Below are positions 42,217 through 51,699 of a DNA stretch of 64,000 bases, in pieces. Where the stretch lies: positions 1-64,000 of the forward strand of contig JBIOUX010000091.1 of NCBI GenBank assembly GCA_044867425.1, given 5' to 3'. A model generated the notes under the pieces. The model had not been told where the DNA came from. It worked only from the letters and a program-made list of their open reading frames with translations, and did no database searches. Position 1 is the first letter of the stretch; each line of letters opens with the position of its first letter. The translations under genes were made by a program, and so were the position numbers. The DNA is from CAWBJP01 sp044867425 (lineage in GTDB: Bacteria; Actinomycetota; Acidimicrobiia; IMCC26256; BP-133).

Positions 42217-45200
42217 TCAGGGGCCCTCGAGAAGAGCAATCGCTCGACGCTCGACCGTCGCCAGTCCCAGTTCCCGGGCAGTGGCCAGCGCCTGATGCAG
42301 GAGTGCTCCGGCCCGATCCGCGTCCCCGGCGTTGCCTCGAGCAGCGAGCATCCGGCCCCATTCCAGGCGTGTCCGGGCCAGCATGGTGGGGGCGCCGATG
42401 CGCTCGTGGAGAGCTGCCCCAGCCTGGAAATGGCGGTCGGCGTCGTCGAAACGACCCAAGGTCGAGGCGAGCAGGCCGAGGTAGTGGTCGGCGGCTCCGG
42501 TAGTGGCGCCCCCACTCGTCATCACCAGCCCCTGGTGCGGGGTGAGCCAGTCGTAGAGGAGGGCGGCTCGGTCCTCGTCACCCACGCCCGCGCAGGTCTC
42601 GGTGATCACCGTCAGTATGTAGCTCCACGCGAAGTTCCCGGGAAGGGCGGCGAAGCGGTCGACCGCCAGCCGGTCGAGCACGTGCCGGGCGTCTTCCGGA
42701 CGATCGAGCTCGCAGTAGGCCAGGCCGAGGACGGCCAACGTCATGGGGTGGGCATCGGGACGCTCCAGCGCGCTGATCAACTCGTCCAGTCGCCCTTGGT
42801 CGTAACGAATCCAGAACAGGTTGACGCCGGAGATGCGCCCCGCGTCCGGGACCCCGGCGGCCACCCCCACGTCGCGGGCTTCGACGGCCGTTGCTTCGGC
42901 CTCGGCGAGACGGCCGGCCATGCGGTGACGGCCCGATTGGATGAAGCCCACGGTCCAGCGGAGCACGGGCTGGCCAAGCTCGGTGGCTCGTTGGGCCGCC
43001 AGTGCCAGGCCCCGCTCGAACTCTTCGAACCGGCCCGTCGCCAGGTCGGTCAGGGCCAGCCACAACCCGGCCCAATGGTTGAGCACGGCGTCGTCCAACC
43101 GGTTGGCGAGGGCAACCAGTTCCACCATTTCCTGGCGCCGCTCGGTCGTGGTCAGCAGGGTGCTGTAGCGCCGGGCGAGCACGTGGGCCAGAGTGACGGG
43201 GTCTCCGAGACGTCGAGCCATGGCCAGCGCGTCGTCGGCGAGCTGCCGCCGGCGCTCGTGGCGGGGTGAGAAGCCGAGCTCCTCGGCCAGGTTGGCGAGC
43301 AGGCGGGCGCGGACCGGACTGTCAGCCGTCTCGATCGCCTCCAGAGCCGCCTCCAAGGCGGCCACCATTTCGGTGCTGACTCTTCCCGAGGTGCTGAAGA
43401 ACCCCCGGTGGGTGGCCAGGGCGGCCTGGGCCAGGATGTCGGCCTCACCGTGAGCCTGCGCCCGGGCGGCGGCGTCGAGCAGGGTGTGCCGGTGGGCGGG
43501 ATCACCGGCCCGTCGTTGGGCGTCGCCGAGGTTGACGAGCAGGAGCAGCCGCCGGCGGTCTCCCTCCGCCACGCCCGCGGTATCGAGGAGGTCGATGGAC
43601 TGGCGGTACCAGTCGGCCGCCTCGTCGTGGGCCAGCTGGGCGAGGGCCCGATCCCCGGCCCGCTGGGCCCACGTGACCGCCCGATCTGTCTCGGCGGCGA
43701 CGGAGGCTCGGGCCCAATGGTGGGCCAGGGCAGGGGCGTGGTCGTCGAGCCGGTCGGCGTGAGTCAGCTCGACTGCTTCCGCCACCTTCCGGTGCAGGGC
43801 CACCCGGCGGGCGGCGGTCAACTCGTCGTAGAGGGTGCCCCGCACCAGGGCATGGGCGAACCGGTAGCGGATGCCAGGCCCCGCCGTCTCAACCACCAAG
43901 CGGGCGGCGGCTGCCTCCTCGAGGGCGGTCAGAAGCGGGTCCTCGTCGAAGCCGCCCGCTCGCGCCACCACCGCCGGCTCGAACTCCATCCCGACCACCG
44001 CCGCCACTGCCAGCGACCGGTTCGTCGTCTCCGACAGGCGAGACAGCCTGCGACCCACGACGTCCCGTATCCCTTCGGGGATGCCGAGGTCATCGATGGG
44101 TCCCGTTGTGACCCAGCGGCCGTCGCGGCGGACCACATCACCCGTCTCCCGTAGGTGCCGCAGCACCTCGCCGACGAAGAACGGGTTTCCCTCGGTCTCC
44201 GACCAGATCGCCCGGGCGAAGTCGTCGTCCTCGTCGGCCAGGGCGTGCCCGGCCGTCTCCTCGAGGTAAGCCGTCACGGAGGCCACATCCAGCCCCGTGA
44301 GGGAAATCCGCTCGACGCCCTCATGGCGCCGCAGGTCGGACAGCAACTCGGACAACGGGTGACCCCGCCCCACCTCGGTGTCGCGATAGGTGACGGTCAC
44401 GAGCAGGCGAAGGGATTCGGGGGAGCGCAGCACGTGGCGCAACAGCAGAAGGGTCGGCTTGGCTGCCCACTGGACGTCGTCCAGCACCAGGAGGACCGGC
44501 GTTTCCGCCGACACCTCGGCGAGCCAGGCGGCCACGGCGTCGAACAGACGGTACCGCTCCGTTTCGGGATCTGCCTGCAGCGGCGTCTGGAGGCCGGTCC
44601 GGAGTTCCGCCAGCTCCGGGACGAGGCGCACCAGCTCGCCTCCGTGGCGGCCGAGACGTAGGCCGGATGCCGGTGCGCTCAGGTAGTGACGCAATGCTTC
44701 CACGAATGGCTGGTAGGGCACCCCCAGGTCTTCGTCGCAGCGTCCAGCCAGGACAATGGCGCCTTGAGGGTGGACGGCCGCGCCCAGTTCGGCCGCCAGT
44801 CTTGTCTTGCCGACGCCGGGCTCCCCGGCGATGAGGGCGAGACGTCGCTCCCCCGCCACCGACTCCTTCCACAGCGCCTGAAGTCGCTCCAGCTCCCCTT
44901 CCCGGCCGACGAACACGCGCCCCGACCCGGTCATCAGCACAGGCAGGGCCACACCCTGGTTGCCCGGGAGCGGTGACCAGGCCACTTCACAGGCGGGGAC
45001 GGGGTCGGGAAACCCCTTCAGGTCAAGCGCCCCGAGTTCGGTGAAGCACGCCTCCACCCGGGACCCGGCCATCATCCGCACGATGGTGGTGGTGAGGATC
45101 TGGCCCGGACGGGCCGCCGCCACCAGGCGGGCGGCTTCGACCACCGGGGTACCGAACACATCGCTGTCCTCGAAGCCGACCTCGCCGATAGCCAGACCGA

Positions 45201-45492
45201 CCCGAAGGGCGAGGGGCGTGGAAGCAGCCCGGGCGTGACGTTCCGTGGCCTGTTGCATGGCCACCGAGCAGGACAGGGCATCGACCACGGAGGCGAAGGT
45301 GACCAGGACCCCGTCGCCGGTGTTCTTCACCTCGTCGCCGTGATAACGCTCGACCGCTTCCCGCAGCCGGGTGAAGTGCTCGCCGCGCAGTTCGTCGAAG
45401 GCCGTGTCACCCAGGCGGGCCATGAGCTCGGTTGAACCGACCAGATCCGTGAAGAGCACCGCCGCCACACCGCTGGAGCGCCCCTCTCTCAC
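42217..45492 (-). CDS. Class III cyclase/AAA ATPase/TPR signalling protein, 1091 aa
   Basis: Residues 1-170 are an adenylate/guanylate cyclase domain (VLFTDLVGSTELMARLGD and DEVKNTGDGVLVTFASV hold the metal-binding Asp residues). A STAND/AAA-type ATPase follows from about residue 190, with Walker A LIAGEPGVGKTRLAAE and Walker B PVLLVLDDVQWA. Residues 600-1090 are helical TPR-like repeats. There is no LuxR-type DNA-binding domain at the C-terminus and no membrane helix. Such proteins are frequent in actinobacteria and act as signal-dependent switches, but whether this one makes cyclic nucleotide is unknown. The GTG start has TACGCT seven bases ahead, consistent with a leaderless transcript. 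It is divergent from the DapA-family gene. Confidence 0.88.
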   Translation of the reverse strand: MREGRSSGVAAVLFTDLVGSTELMARLGDTAFDELRGEHFTRLREAVERYHGDEVKNTGDGVLVTFASVVDALSCSVAMQQATERHARAASTPLALRVGLAIGEVGFEDSDVFGTPVVEAARLVAAARPGQILTTTIVRMMAGSRVEACFTELGALDLKGFPDPVPACEVAWSPLPGNQGVALPVLMTGSGRVFVGREGELERLQALWKESVAGERRLALIAGEPGVGKTRLAAELGAAVHPQGAIVLAGRCDEDLGVPYQPFVEALRHYLSAPASGLRLGRHGGELVRLVPELAELRTGLQTPLQADPETERYRLFDAVAAWLAEVSAETPVLLVLDDVQWAAKPTLLLLRHVLRSPESLRLLVTVTYRDTEVGRGHPLSELLSDLRRHEGVERISLTGLDVASVTAYLEETAGHALADEDDDFARAIWSETEGNPFFVGEVLRHLRETGDVVRRDGRWVTTGPIDDLGIPEGIRDVVGRRLSRLSETTNRSLAVAAVVGMEFEPAVVARAGGFDEDPLLTALEEAAAARLVVETAGPGIRYRFAHALVRGTLYDELTAARRVALHRKVAEAVELTHADRLDDHAPALAHHWARASVAAETDRAVTWAQRAGDRALAQLAHDEAADWYRQSIDLLDTAGVAEGDRRRLLLLVNLGDAQRRAGDPAHRHTLLDAAARAQAHGEADILAQAALATHRGFFSTSGRVSTEMVAALEAALEAIETADSPVRARLLANLAEELGFSPRHERRRQLADDALAMARRLGDPVTLAHVLARRYSTLLTTTERRQEMVELVALANRLDDAVLNHWAGLWLALTDLATGRFEEFERGLALAAQRATELGQPVLRWTVGFIQSGRHRMAGRLAEAEATAVEARDVGVAAGVPDAGRISGVNLFWIRYDQGRLDELISALERPDAHPMTLAVLGLAYCELDRPEDARHVLDRLAVDRFAALPGNFAWSYILTVITETCAGVGDEDRAALLYDWLTPHQGLVMTSGGATTGAADHYLGLLASTLGRFDDADRHFQAGAALHERIGAPTMLARTRLEWGRMLAARGNAGDADRAGALLHQALATARELGLATVERRAIALLEGP

Positions 45493-45571
45493 AGCACAGA
45501 GCGTAGAAGGACACCCGGGTTTGTCTCCAGAGACGCGCCGGACGCCTCGCAGCTGGGGGGCCGGCCACGGC

Positions 45572-45577
45572 TACCCT
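45572..45577 (+). promoter_or_regulatory. -10 element for the DapA-family gene; leaderless start
   Basis: TACCCT lies seven bases before the ATG at 45585, and no Shine-Dalgarno sequence precedes it. Confidence 0.5.
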
Positions 45578-45584
45578 CTAGGGC

Positions 45585-46481
45585 ATGGCGAGTGACCTGC
45601 ACCTGAGCGGCGTGTACGTGGCCGTCGTCACCCCCTTCGAGGCCGACGGGTCGGTGGCCCTGCCGGCGCTCGAGCGGTTGGTGGAGGGCTACCTCGATGC
45701 CGGCGCGGCCGGGATCGTGGCCCTGGGGACGACGGGCGAGTCGTCGGCCCTGTCCGGCGACGAGAAACGGGGTGTGATCGTCACCTGCGCCGCCGTATGC
45801 GAGGCCCGCGGCGCCCAGCTCATCGTGGGGGCGGGCACCAACAACACCGCCGCCTCGGTGGCCGCCGTCGAGTCCCTGGCCGGTGTGCCCGCCTGCGTCG
45901 CCGCCCTGTGCGTCGTGCCCTACTACGTCCGGCCCACCGAGGCCGGGATCGTGGAGCACTTCAAGGTGGTGGCCAAGGCCAGCCCCGTGCCGCTGGTGGT
46001 CTACAACATCCCCTACCGCACGGGCCGGGCCCTGGGTTCAGCGTCGCTGCTGCAGCTGGCGCTGGTGCCCAACATCGCCGGCGTCAAGCAGGCGGTGGGG
46101 GGCATCGACCTCGACACCCTCGAGGTCCTGGCCGGTGCCCCGGAGGGGTTCGTCATGCTCGGCGGCGACGACGCCTACCTCTACCCGACCGTGCTCATGG
46201 GCGGGGCGGGCACCATCGCGGCGTCGGCCAACGTGGCCACCGACCGGTTCGTGGCCATGATCGAATGCGGTCTGGCCGGCAAGCTGGAGGAGGGCCGGGG
46301 CACCGCCGAGGCGCTCCTCCCCCTGGTCAAGCGGCTCTTCGCCGAGCCCAACCCGTCGGTCATCAAGGGCGTGCTCCACGCCCAGGGCCGCATCCCCACA
46401 CCCGATCTCCGCCTCCCCATGACGGCCGCCTCGCCGGCGGCGGTGGAAGCGGCCATGGCCGCCCTCTCCCACCTCGGATGA
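45585..46481 (+). CDS. dapA: Dihydrodipicolinate synthase family protein (DapA-like), 298 aa
   Basis: A TIM-barrel aldolase. Conserved positions are VVALGTTGESSALSGDEK (near residue 47), the Tyr in VYNIPYRTG (near residue 140) and the Schiff-base Lys in IAGVKQAVGG (near residue 165). 4-hydroxy-tetrahydrodipicolinate synthase, the first step of lysine and diaminopimelate synthesis, is the likely role, but related lyases share these residues. No other lysine genes are adjacent. Its stop overlaps the start of a small membrane protein gene (ATGA). Confidence 0.87.
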   Translation: MASDLHLSGVYVAVVTPFEADGSVALPALERLVEGYLDAGAAGIVALGTTGESSALSGDEKRGVIVTCAAVCEARGAQLIVGAGTNNTAASVAAVESLAGVPACVAALCVVPYYVRPTEAGIVEHFKVVAKASPVPLVVYNIPYRTGRALGSASLLQLALVPNIAGVKQAVGGIDLDTLEVLAGAPEGFVMLGGDDAYLYPTVLMGGAGTIAASANVATDRFVAMIECGLAGKLEEGRGTAEALLPLVKRLFAEPNPSVIKGVLHAQGRIPTPDLRLPMTAASPAAVEAAMAALSHLG

Positions 46482-46726
46482 GCAAAGGCGAAGCCCGCAT
46501 CCTCCTGGCCGCCGCCGCCTGGACCCTCTACGTGTGGATCAGCCGGGTGGTGATCCTGGCCGGCCAGGAGGAGTCCGCCGCCTTCAAGGTCGTCCACTTC
46601 ATCCTGGCCGGTATCTCCATCGTCTTCGCCCTGGCCATCGGCCGCATCGGTCTCCGCTACGTGCGCTCATCCGTCAAGTCCAGACGTGCGACGGATGAAC
46701 GCACGTATGAGGAGCAGCACCGGTAG
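46478..46726 (+). CDS. Small two-helix membrane protein, 82 aa
   Basis: Two hydrophobic segments are visible, ILLAAAAWTLYVWISRVVIL and VVHFILAGISIVFALAIG, followed by a basic, polar tail (RSSVKSRRATDERTYEEQHR). I do not recognise a family. The ATG overlaps the dapA-like stop as ATGA, so the two are translated together. It converges on the malic enzyme gene with three bases between. The overlap and codon content make it a real gene even though it is short. Confidence 0.7.
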   Translation: MSKGEARILLAAAAWTLYVWISRVVILAGQEESAAFKVVHFILAGISIVFALAIGRIGLRYVRSSVKSRRATDERTYEEQHR

Positions 46727-46729
46727 TCG

Positions 46730-48115
46730 TCAGCCGGTGACGGCGTCTCGGACGGCGGCGCCCACGGCCGGCGCCACCCGGCGGTCGAAGACCGACGGGA
46801 TGATGGTCTCGGGGGAGAGCTCCTCGGCGGTGATGAGGTCGGCCAGGGCCCGGGCGGCGGCCAATTTCGCCGTGTCCTCCACCGTGCGGGCCCGGGCGTC
46901 GAGCAGGCCGCGGAACACACCGGGGAACACCAGCACGTTGTTGATCTGGTTCGGGTAGTCGCTCCGGCCGGTGGCCACCACGGCCACGTTGGCGGGGACG
47001 TCCTCGGGCATGATCTCGGGGATCGGGTTGGCCATGGCGAAGACGATGGCCTGCGGGGCCATGGCGCCGAGCCACTCCGGCTTCACCAGATTGGGGCCGG
47101 ACAGGCCGACGAAGGCATCGGCCCCCACCAGCGCGTCGTCGAGGCCGCCCCGGCGGTCCTCCCGGTTGGTGTGCTCGGCGATCCAGCGCTTCTGCCCGGA
47201 GAGGTCGGCGGCAGCGTGCGGGCCCAGGATCCCGCTGCGGTCCACGGCCAGGACGTCACCCACGCCGGCGGCCATGAGCAACTTGGCGCAGGCGGTCCCT
47301 GCCGCCCCCATGCCCAGGAACACCACCCGCATGCCGGCCAGGGTGCGGCCGGTGACCCGGGCGGCGTTGAGCATGGCGGCCAGGGTGACGATGGCGGTGC
47401 CGTGCTGGTCGTCGTGGAAGACGGGGATGTCGAGGTCGACCCGGAGCCGCTCTTCGATCTCGAAGCAGGCCGGGGCGGCGATGTCCTCCAGGTTGATGCC
47501 CCCGAAGCCCGGGGCGATGGCCCGGGCCACGGCTACGACCTCGTCGGCCGTGTCGGCCCGCACGCACACCGGGTAGGCGTCGATGCCCGCGAACTCCTTG
47601 AACAGGACGGCCTTGCCCTCCATGACCGGCATGGCCGCCTCGGGGCCGATGTTGCCCAGGCCGAGCACGGCCGTCCCGTTGGACAGGACGGCCACCGCGT
47701 TGCCCTTGCCGGTCAGCTCCCACACCCGCTCGGGGGCGGCGGCGATGGCGGAGGACACCCGTCCCACCCCCGGCGTGTAGGCCATGGACAGGTCGTCCCG
47801 GCTCCGCAGCGGGATGCGGGAGATCACCTCGAGCTTGCCGCCCCGATGGAGCACGAAGGTCCGGTCGGCCACGTCCCGCACGGTGATGCCCGGCACCTGC
47901 TGGACGGCTCGCGCCACCTGCTCGCCGTGGGTCACGTCCCCGCACTTGACGGTGATCTCCCGGACGACCACCGCCCCGTCATGGCCGATGAGATCGACGG
48001 CCTCGATGTCGCCACCGGCCTCGCCGATGGCCACGGCCAGGCGGCCGAACGTCCCCGGGACGTCGGACAGCTCGACGGTGAGGGTGATGGCATATCCAGC
48101 TGACGGCCTGGCCAT
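46730..48115 (-). CDS. NAD(P)-dependent malic enzyme with N-terminal ACT-like domain, 461 aa
   Basis: Oxidative decarboxylation of malate to pyruvate. Residues 1-75 form an ACT-like regulatory domain (ITLTVELSDVPGTFGRLAVA), then the malic fold: DLSMAYTPGVGRVSSAI (Tyr, near residue 110), VMEGKAVLFKEFAGIDAYP (Lys, near residue 165), FGGINLEDIAAPACFEIEER (metal-binding Glu-Asp, near residue 205), IPVFHDDQHGTAIV, and the cofactor loop VFLGMGAAGTACAKL near residue 270. Its ATG lies 11 bases after the kgd stop. It may be co-transcribed, or begin a leaderless message from TAGCTT, which overlaps the stop. Confidence 0.92.
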   Translation of the reverse strand: MARPSAGYAITLTVELSDVPGTFGRLAVAIGEAGGDIEAVDLIGHDGAVVVREITVKCGDVTHGEQVARAVQQVPGITVRDVADRTFVLHRGGKLEVISRIPLRSRDDLSMAYTPGVGRVSSAIAAAPERVWELTGKGNAVAVLSNGTAVLGLGNIGPEAAMPVMEGKAVLFKEFAGIDAYPVCVRADTADEVVAVARAIAPGFGGINLEDIAAPACFEIEERLRVDLDIPVFHDDQHGTAIVTLAAMLNAARVTGRTLAGMRVVFLGMGAAGTACAKLLMAAGVGDVLAVDRSGILGPHAAADLSGQKRWIAEHTNREDRRGGLDDALVGADAFVGLSGPNLVKPEWLGAMAPQAIVFAMANPIPEIMPEDVPANVAVVATGRSDYPNQINNVLVFPGVFRGLLDARARTVEDTAKLAAARALADLITAEELSPETIIPSVFDRRVAPAVGAAVRDAVTG

Positions 48116-48126
48116 GGCATTCGAAG

Positions 48127-51100
48127 CTAGTCGAGCCCGGCGAAGGCGGCGGTGAGCAGCTCGTCCTGCTCGGCGTCGTGGATGGTCTGGGTGCCGCTGG
48201 CCGGGCTGCCGCTCTCCTCCCGGCCCACGTAGCGCACCACCGCGCCTTCGCCCAGCAGGCGCCGGAGCCGGCCCCGCACGAACCGCCACGCCCCCATGTT
48301 CTCCGGTTCCTCCTGGGCCCAGACGAGGTCCGCCCCCGGGTGGGTCTCGACGAGCGCCTTCAGCTCCTCGCCGGGGAAGGGGTAGAGCTGCTCCAGACGG
48401 ATCACGGCGGCGGAGGCGCCGGTCTTGTCCCGGCGCTCGAGCAGCTCGTGGCCCACCTTTCCGGTGCACAGCACCAGCCGGCGCACCGGCTCGGGCGCGG
48501 CCGGGTCGCCCAGCACCTCCTGGAAGCGGCCGCCGGTGAGCTCGTCGACGGGCGACCGGGAGGCGGGCATGCGCAGGTAGCGCTTGGGGGTCATGACCAC
48601 CAGCGGCTTGCGGGGACGGATCAGCGCCTGGCGGCGCAGCAGGTGGAAGTACTGGGCGCCGGTGGTCGGGTAGGCGACCCGGATGTTGTCCTCGGCGCAG
48701 GCGGAGAGGAACCGCTCCAGCCGGGCGCTGGAGTGCTCCGGTCCCTGGCCCTCGAAGCCGTGGGGCAGCAGCAGGGTGAGGCCGCTCTCCGTGCCCCACT
48801 TGTCCTCCGCCGCCACCAGGAACTGGTCGATGATGACCTGGCCGCCGTTGACGAAGTCGCCGAACTGCGCCTCCCACAGCACCAGGGCGTCCGGGTGGGC
48901 CACCGAGTAGCCGTAGTCGAAGCCCAGGGCGGCGAACTCGGACAGCAGTGAGTCGTAGATGCGGAACGACGCCTTGCCCCGGCCGAGCACGGACAGGGGG
49001 ACGTGCTCCTCCTCGGCCTTGTAGTCGACGAGGACGGCGTGGCGCTGGGAGAACGTCCCCCGGCGGCTGTCCTGGCCGGCCAGGCGCACCGGGTTGTCCT
49101 CCAGGACCAGCGACCCGAAGGCCAGGGACTCGGCCAGGGCCCAGTCCACCGTGCCGGATTCGAAGGCCTTGCGCCGGCCCTCGATCATCTTCACCAGCTT
49201 GGGGTGGGGCGTGAACCCCTCGGGCAGGTCAACCAGAGCCGACACCACCTCGGCCAGCCGCTCGCGCTCGACCCCGGTGTCCGGCGGCTCCCGGCGCTCC
49301 TCGGGTTCGGGGGCGGGCGAGGTGGGCGCCGGCTCGGTGGTGGGCGGCGCCGAGGCGTGGGTCTCGGCGAAGGCGCCTTCCAGGCGGGACTGGAAGTGGG
49401 CCAGGGCGGCCTCGGCCTCTTCCACGGTGATGTCGCCCCGGTTGATGAGCGACTCGGTGTAGAGCTTGCGCACCGACCGGCGGGCCTCGATGGCGGCGTA
49501 CATGCGGGGCTGGGTGTAGGCCGGCTCGTCCGCCTCGTTGTGGCCATGGCGCCGGTAGCAGACCATGTCGATGACGACGTCCTTCTGGAACTCCCGCTTG
49601 AAGTCGAAGGCCAGGCGGGCCACCCGCACGCAGGCTTCGGGGTCGTCGCCGTTGACGTGGAAGATGGGCGCCTGGACCATCTTGGCGATGTCGGTGGCGT
49701 ACACCGACGACCGTCCCAGTTCGGCGGCGGTGGTGAAGCCGAGCTGGTTGTTGACCACCACGTGCACGGTGCCTCCCACCCGATAGCCGGGCAGGCCGGA
49801 GAGGTTGAACGTCTCGGCCACCACGCCCTGGCCGGCGAAGGCCGCGTCGCCGTGGATGAGAACGGCCAGCGTCGACGTGTGCTCGGCGTCGCCCCGGATG
49901 TCCTGCTTGGCCCGGGTCATGCCCTCCACCACCGGATCGACCGCTTCGAGGTGCGACGGGTTGGGGGCCAGGGTGAGGGCCAGGGTCCGCCCGTCGGGGG
50001 TGGTGTGCACCCCGGTGGCCCCCAGGTGGTACTTCACGTCGCCCGACCCCTGGGCCAGGGCGGGGTCGAGGTTGCCCTCGAACTCCCGGAAGATCTGGCC
50101 GTAGGACTTGCCCACCGTGTTGGCCAGCACGTTGAGCCGGCCCCGGTGGGCCATGCCCAGCACCGCCTCGTCCACGCCGGCGTCCACGGCGTCGGTGAGG
50201 AGGGCGTCGAGGAGGGGGATGAGGCTCTCGGCCCCTTCCAGACCGAAGCGCTTGTGGCCCAGGTACTTGGTGGCCAGGAACCGCTCGAAGGCCTCCGCCG
50301 CCCCCAGGCGCTCCAGGATCCGGCGCTTGTCCTCGGGCGGGACGTCGACCTTGGCGCCTTCCACCCGGGACTGGATCCACGCCTTCTGGTCCGCCTCCTG
50401 GATGTGCATGTACTCCACGCCGATGGTGCGGGAGTAAGCGTCGCGCAGCACGCCCAGGATGTCGGCCAGCGGCATCACCTTGGTGCCGGCCAGGCCGCCG
50501 GTGGCGAAGCGCCGCTCCAGGTCCCAGATGGTGAGGCCGTAGTAGGCCGGGTCGAGCTCGTCGTGGGTGCGGGCCCCCTTGCGCCCCAACGGATCCAGGT
50601 CGGCGATGAGGTGGCCCCGGACCCGGTAGATGTTGATGAGCTGGAGCACCCGGGCCTGCTTGTCGACCTCGTCCTCGGCGTCGTGCTCGGGGTTGTCGTC
50701 CCGGCGCCAGCGGACCGGCTCGTAGGGGACGTGGAGGCTGGCGAAGATCTCGTCGTAGAAGCCGTCCTCACCCAGGAGCAGCTGGTGGACGTGGCGGAGG
50801 AACTCGCCCGACTCCGCGCCCTGGATGATGCGGTGGTCGTAGGTGGAGGTGAGGGTCACGACCTTGCCCACGCCGAGCCGGGCGATGGTGCGGGGATCGG
50901 CGCCCTGGTACTCGGCCGGGTAGTCGATGGTCCCCACGCCGATGATGGCCCCCTGGCCGGGCATGAGCCGGGGGACGGAGTGCACCGTGCCGATGGTGCC
51001 GGGGTTGGTGAGGGTCACGGTGGTGCCGGCGAAGTCCTCGGGGGCGATCTTGCCCGCCCGCACCCGGCGGATGATGTCCTCGTAGGCGGTGAAGTAGGAG

Positions 51101-51699
51101 GCGAAGTCGAGGGTGTCGGCCTCTTTGATGTTGGGCACCAGCAGGCTGTGGGAGCCGTCGGAGCGGGTGACGTCCACGGCCAGGCCCAGGTTCACGTGGG
51201 GGTGGCGGATCACACCGGGTTTTCCGTCCACCGCGGTGTAGCTCGAGTTCATGACCGGCATGCGGCCCAGCGCCTTGATGATGGCGTAGCCGATGAGGTG
51301 GGTGAAGCTCACCTTGCCCGAGCGCTGCATGCGGGTCAGGTAGTTGTTCACCACCCGCCGGTTGACCTCCAGCAGGCGGGCGGGGATCACCCGGGCCGAA
51401 GTGGCGGTGGGCACCCCGAGGGACGCCTCCATGTTCTCCACGATCCGGGCCGCCGCCCCCCGGATGGGCTTCACGTCGCCGTCGGTCGCCGCGGGAGCCT
51501 CAGGAGGAGCGGAGGTGGGAGCAGGAGCCGGAGCCGGGGCCTCGGTCGGCGCCGGCGACCGTTCGCCGTTGCCACCGGGAGGCACGTAGTCCTCGAAAAA
51601 GTCGCGCCACGGCTCGGACACCGCCTCCGGGTTCTCCTGCCACTGGCGGTAGAGCTCCTCGACCATCCCGGTGTTGGGGCCGAAATCCTCGATGTTCAT
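48127..51699 (-). CDS. kgd: Multifunctional 2-oxoglutarate dehydrogenase E1/E2 (Kgd/OdhA type), 1190 aa
   Basis: The actinobacterial fused enzyme. It starts with a short E1 leader (FGPNTGMVEELYRQWQENPE), then an Ala/Pro-rich linker (about residues 45-75), an E2 succinyltransferase domain without lipoyl domain (active-site TSTYDHRIIQGAESGEF, near residue 315), and the ThDP E1 domain with AHRGRLNVLANT (near residue 560), LIHGDAAFAGQGVVAETFN (near residue 650) and VVVNNQLGFTT. The C-terminal transketolase-like domain ends near residue 1190. It feeds succinyl-CoA into the TCA cycle with partner E2 and E3 proteins encoded elsewhere. The ATG overlaps the DAHP synthase stop (ATGA). Confidence 0.95.
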   Translation of the reverse strand: MNIEDFGPNTGMVEELYRQWQENPEAVSEPWRDFFEDYVPPGGNGERSPAPTEAPAPAPAPTSAPPEAPAATDGDVKPIRGAAARIVENMEASLGVPTATSARVIPARLLEVNRRVVNNYLTRMQRSGKVSFTHLIGYAIIKALGRMPVMNSSYTAVDGKPGVIRHPHVNLGLAVDVTRSDGSHSLLVPNIKEADTLDFASYFTAYEDIIRRVRAGKIAPEDFAGTTVTLTNPGTIGTVHSVPRLMPGQGAIIGVGTIDYPAEYQGADPRTIARLGVGKVVTLTSTYDHRIIQGAESGEFLRHVHQLLLGEDGFYDEIFASLHVPYEPVRWRRDDNPEHDAEDEVDKQARVLQLINIYRVRGHLIADLDPLGRKGARTHDELDPAYYGLTIWDLERRFATGGLAGTKVMPLADILGVLRDAYSRTIGVEYMHIQEADQKAWIQSRVEGAKVDVPPEDKRRILERLGAAEAFERFLATKYLGHKRFGLEGAESLIPLLDALLTDAVDAGVDEAVLGMAHRGRLNVLANTVGKSYGQIFREFEGNLDPALAQGSGDVKYHLGATGVHTTPDGRTLALTLAPNPSHLEAVDPVVEGMTRAKQDIRGDAEHTSTLAVLIHGDAAFAGQGVVAETFNLSGLPGYRVGGTVHVVVNNQLGFTTAAELGRSSVYATDIAKMVQAPIFHVNGDDPEACVRVARLAFDFKREFQKDVVIDMVCYRRHGHNEADEPAYTQPRMYAAIEARRSVRKLYTESLINRGDITVEEAEAALAHFQSRLEGAFAETHASAPPTTEPAPTSPAPEPEERREPPDTGVERERLAEVVSALVDLPEGFTPHPKLVKMIEGRRKAFESGTVDWALAESLAFGSLVLEDNPVRLAGQDSRRGTFSQRHAVLVDYKAEEEHVPLSVLGRGKASFRIYDSLLSEFAALGFDYGYSVAHPDALVLWEAQFGDFVNGGQVIIDQFLVAAEDKWGTESGLTLLLPHGFEGQGPEHSSARLERFLSACAEDNIRVAYPTTGAQYFHLLRRQALIRPRKPLVVMTPKRYLRMPASRSPVDELTGGRFQEVLGDPAAPEPVRRLVLCTGKVGHELLERRDKTGASAAVIRLEQLYPFPGEELKALVETHPGADLVWAQEEPENMGAWRFVRGRLRRLLGEGAVVRYVGREESGSPASGTQTIHDAEQDELLTAAFAGLD

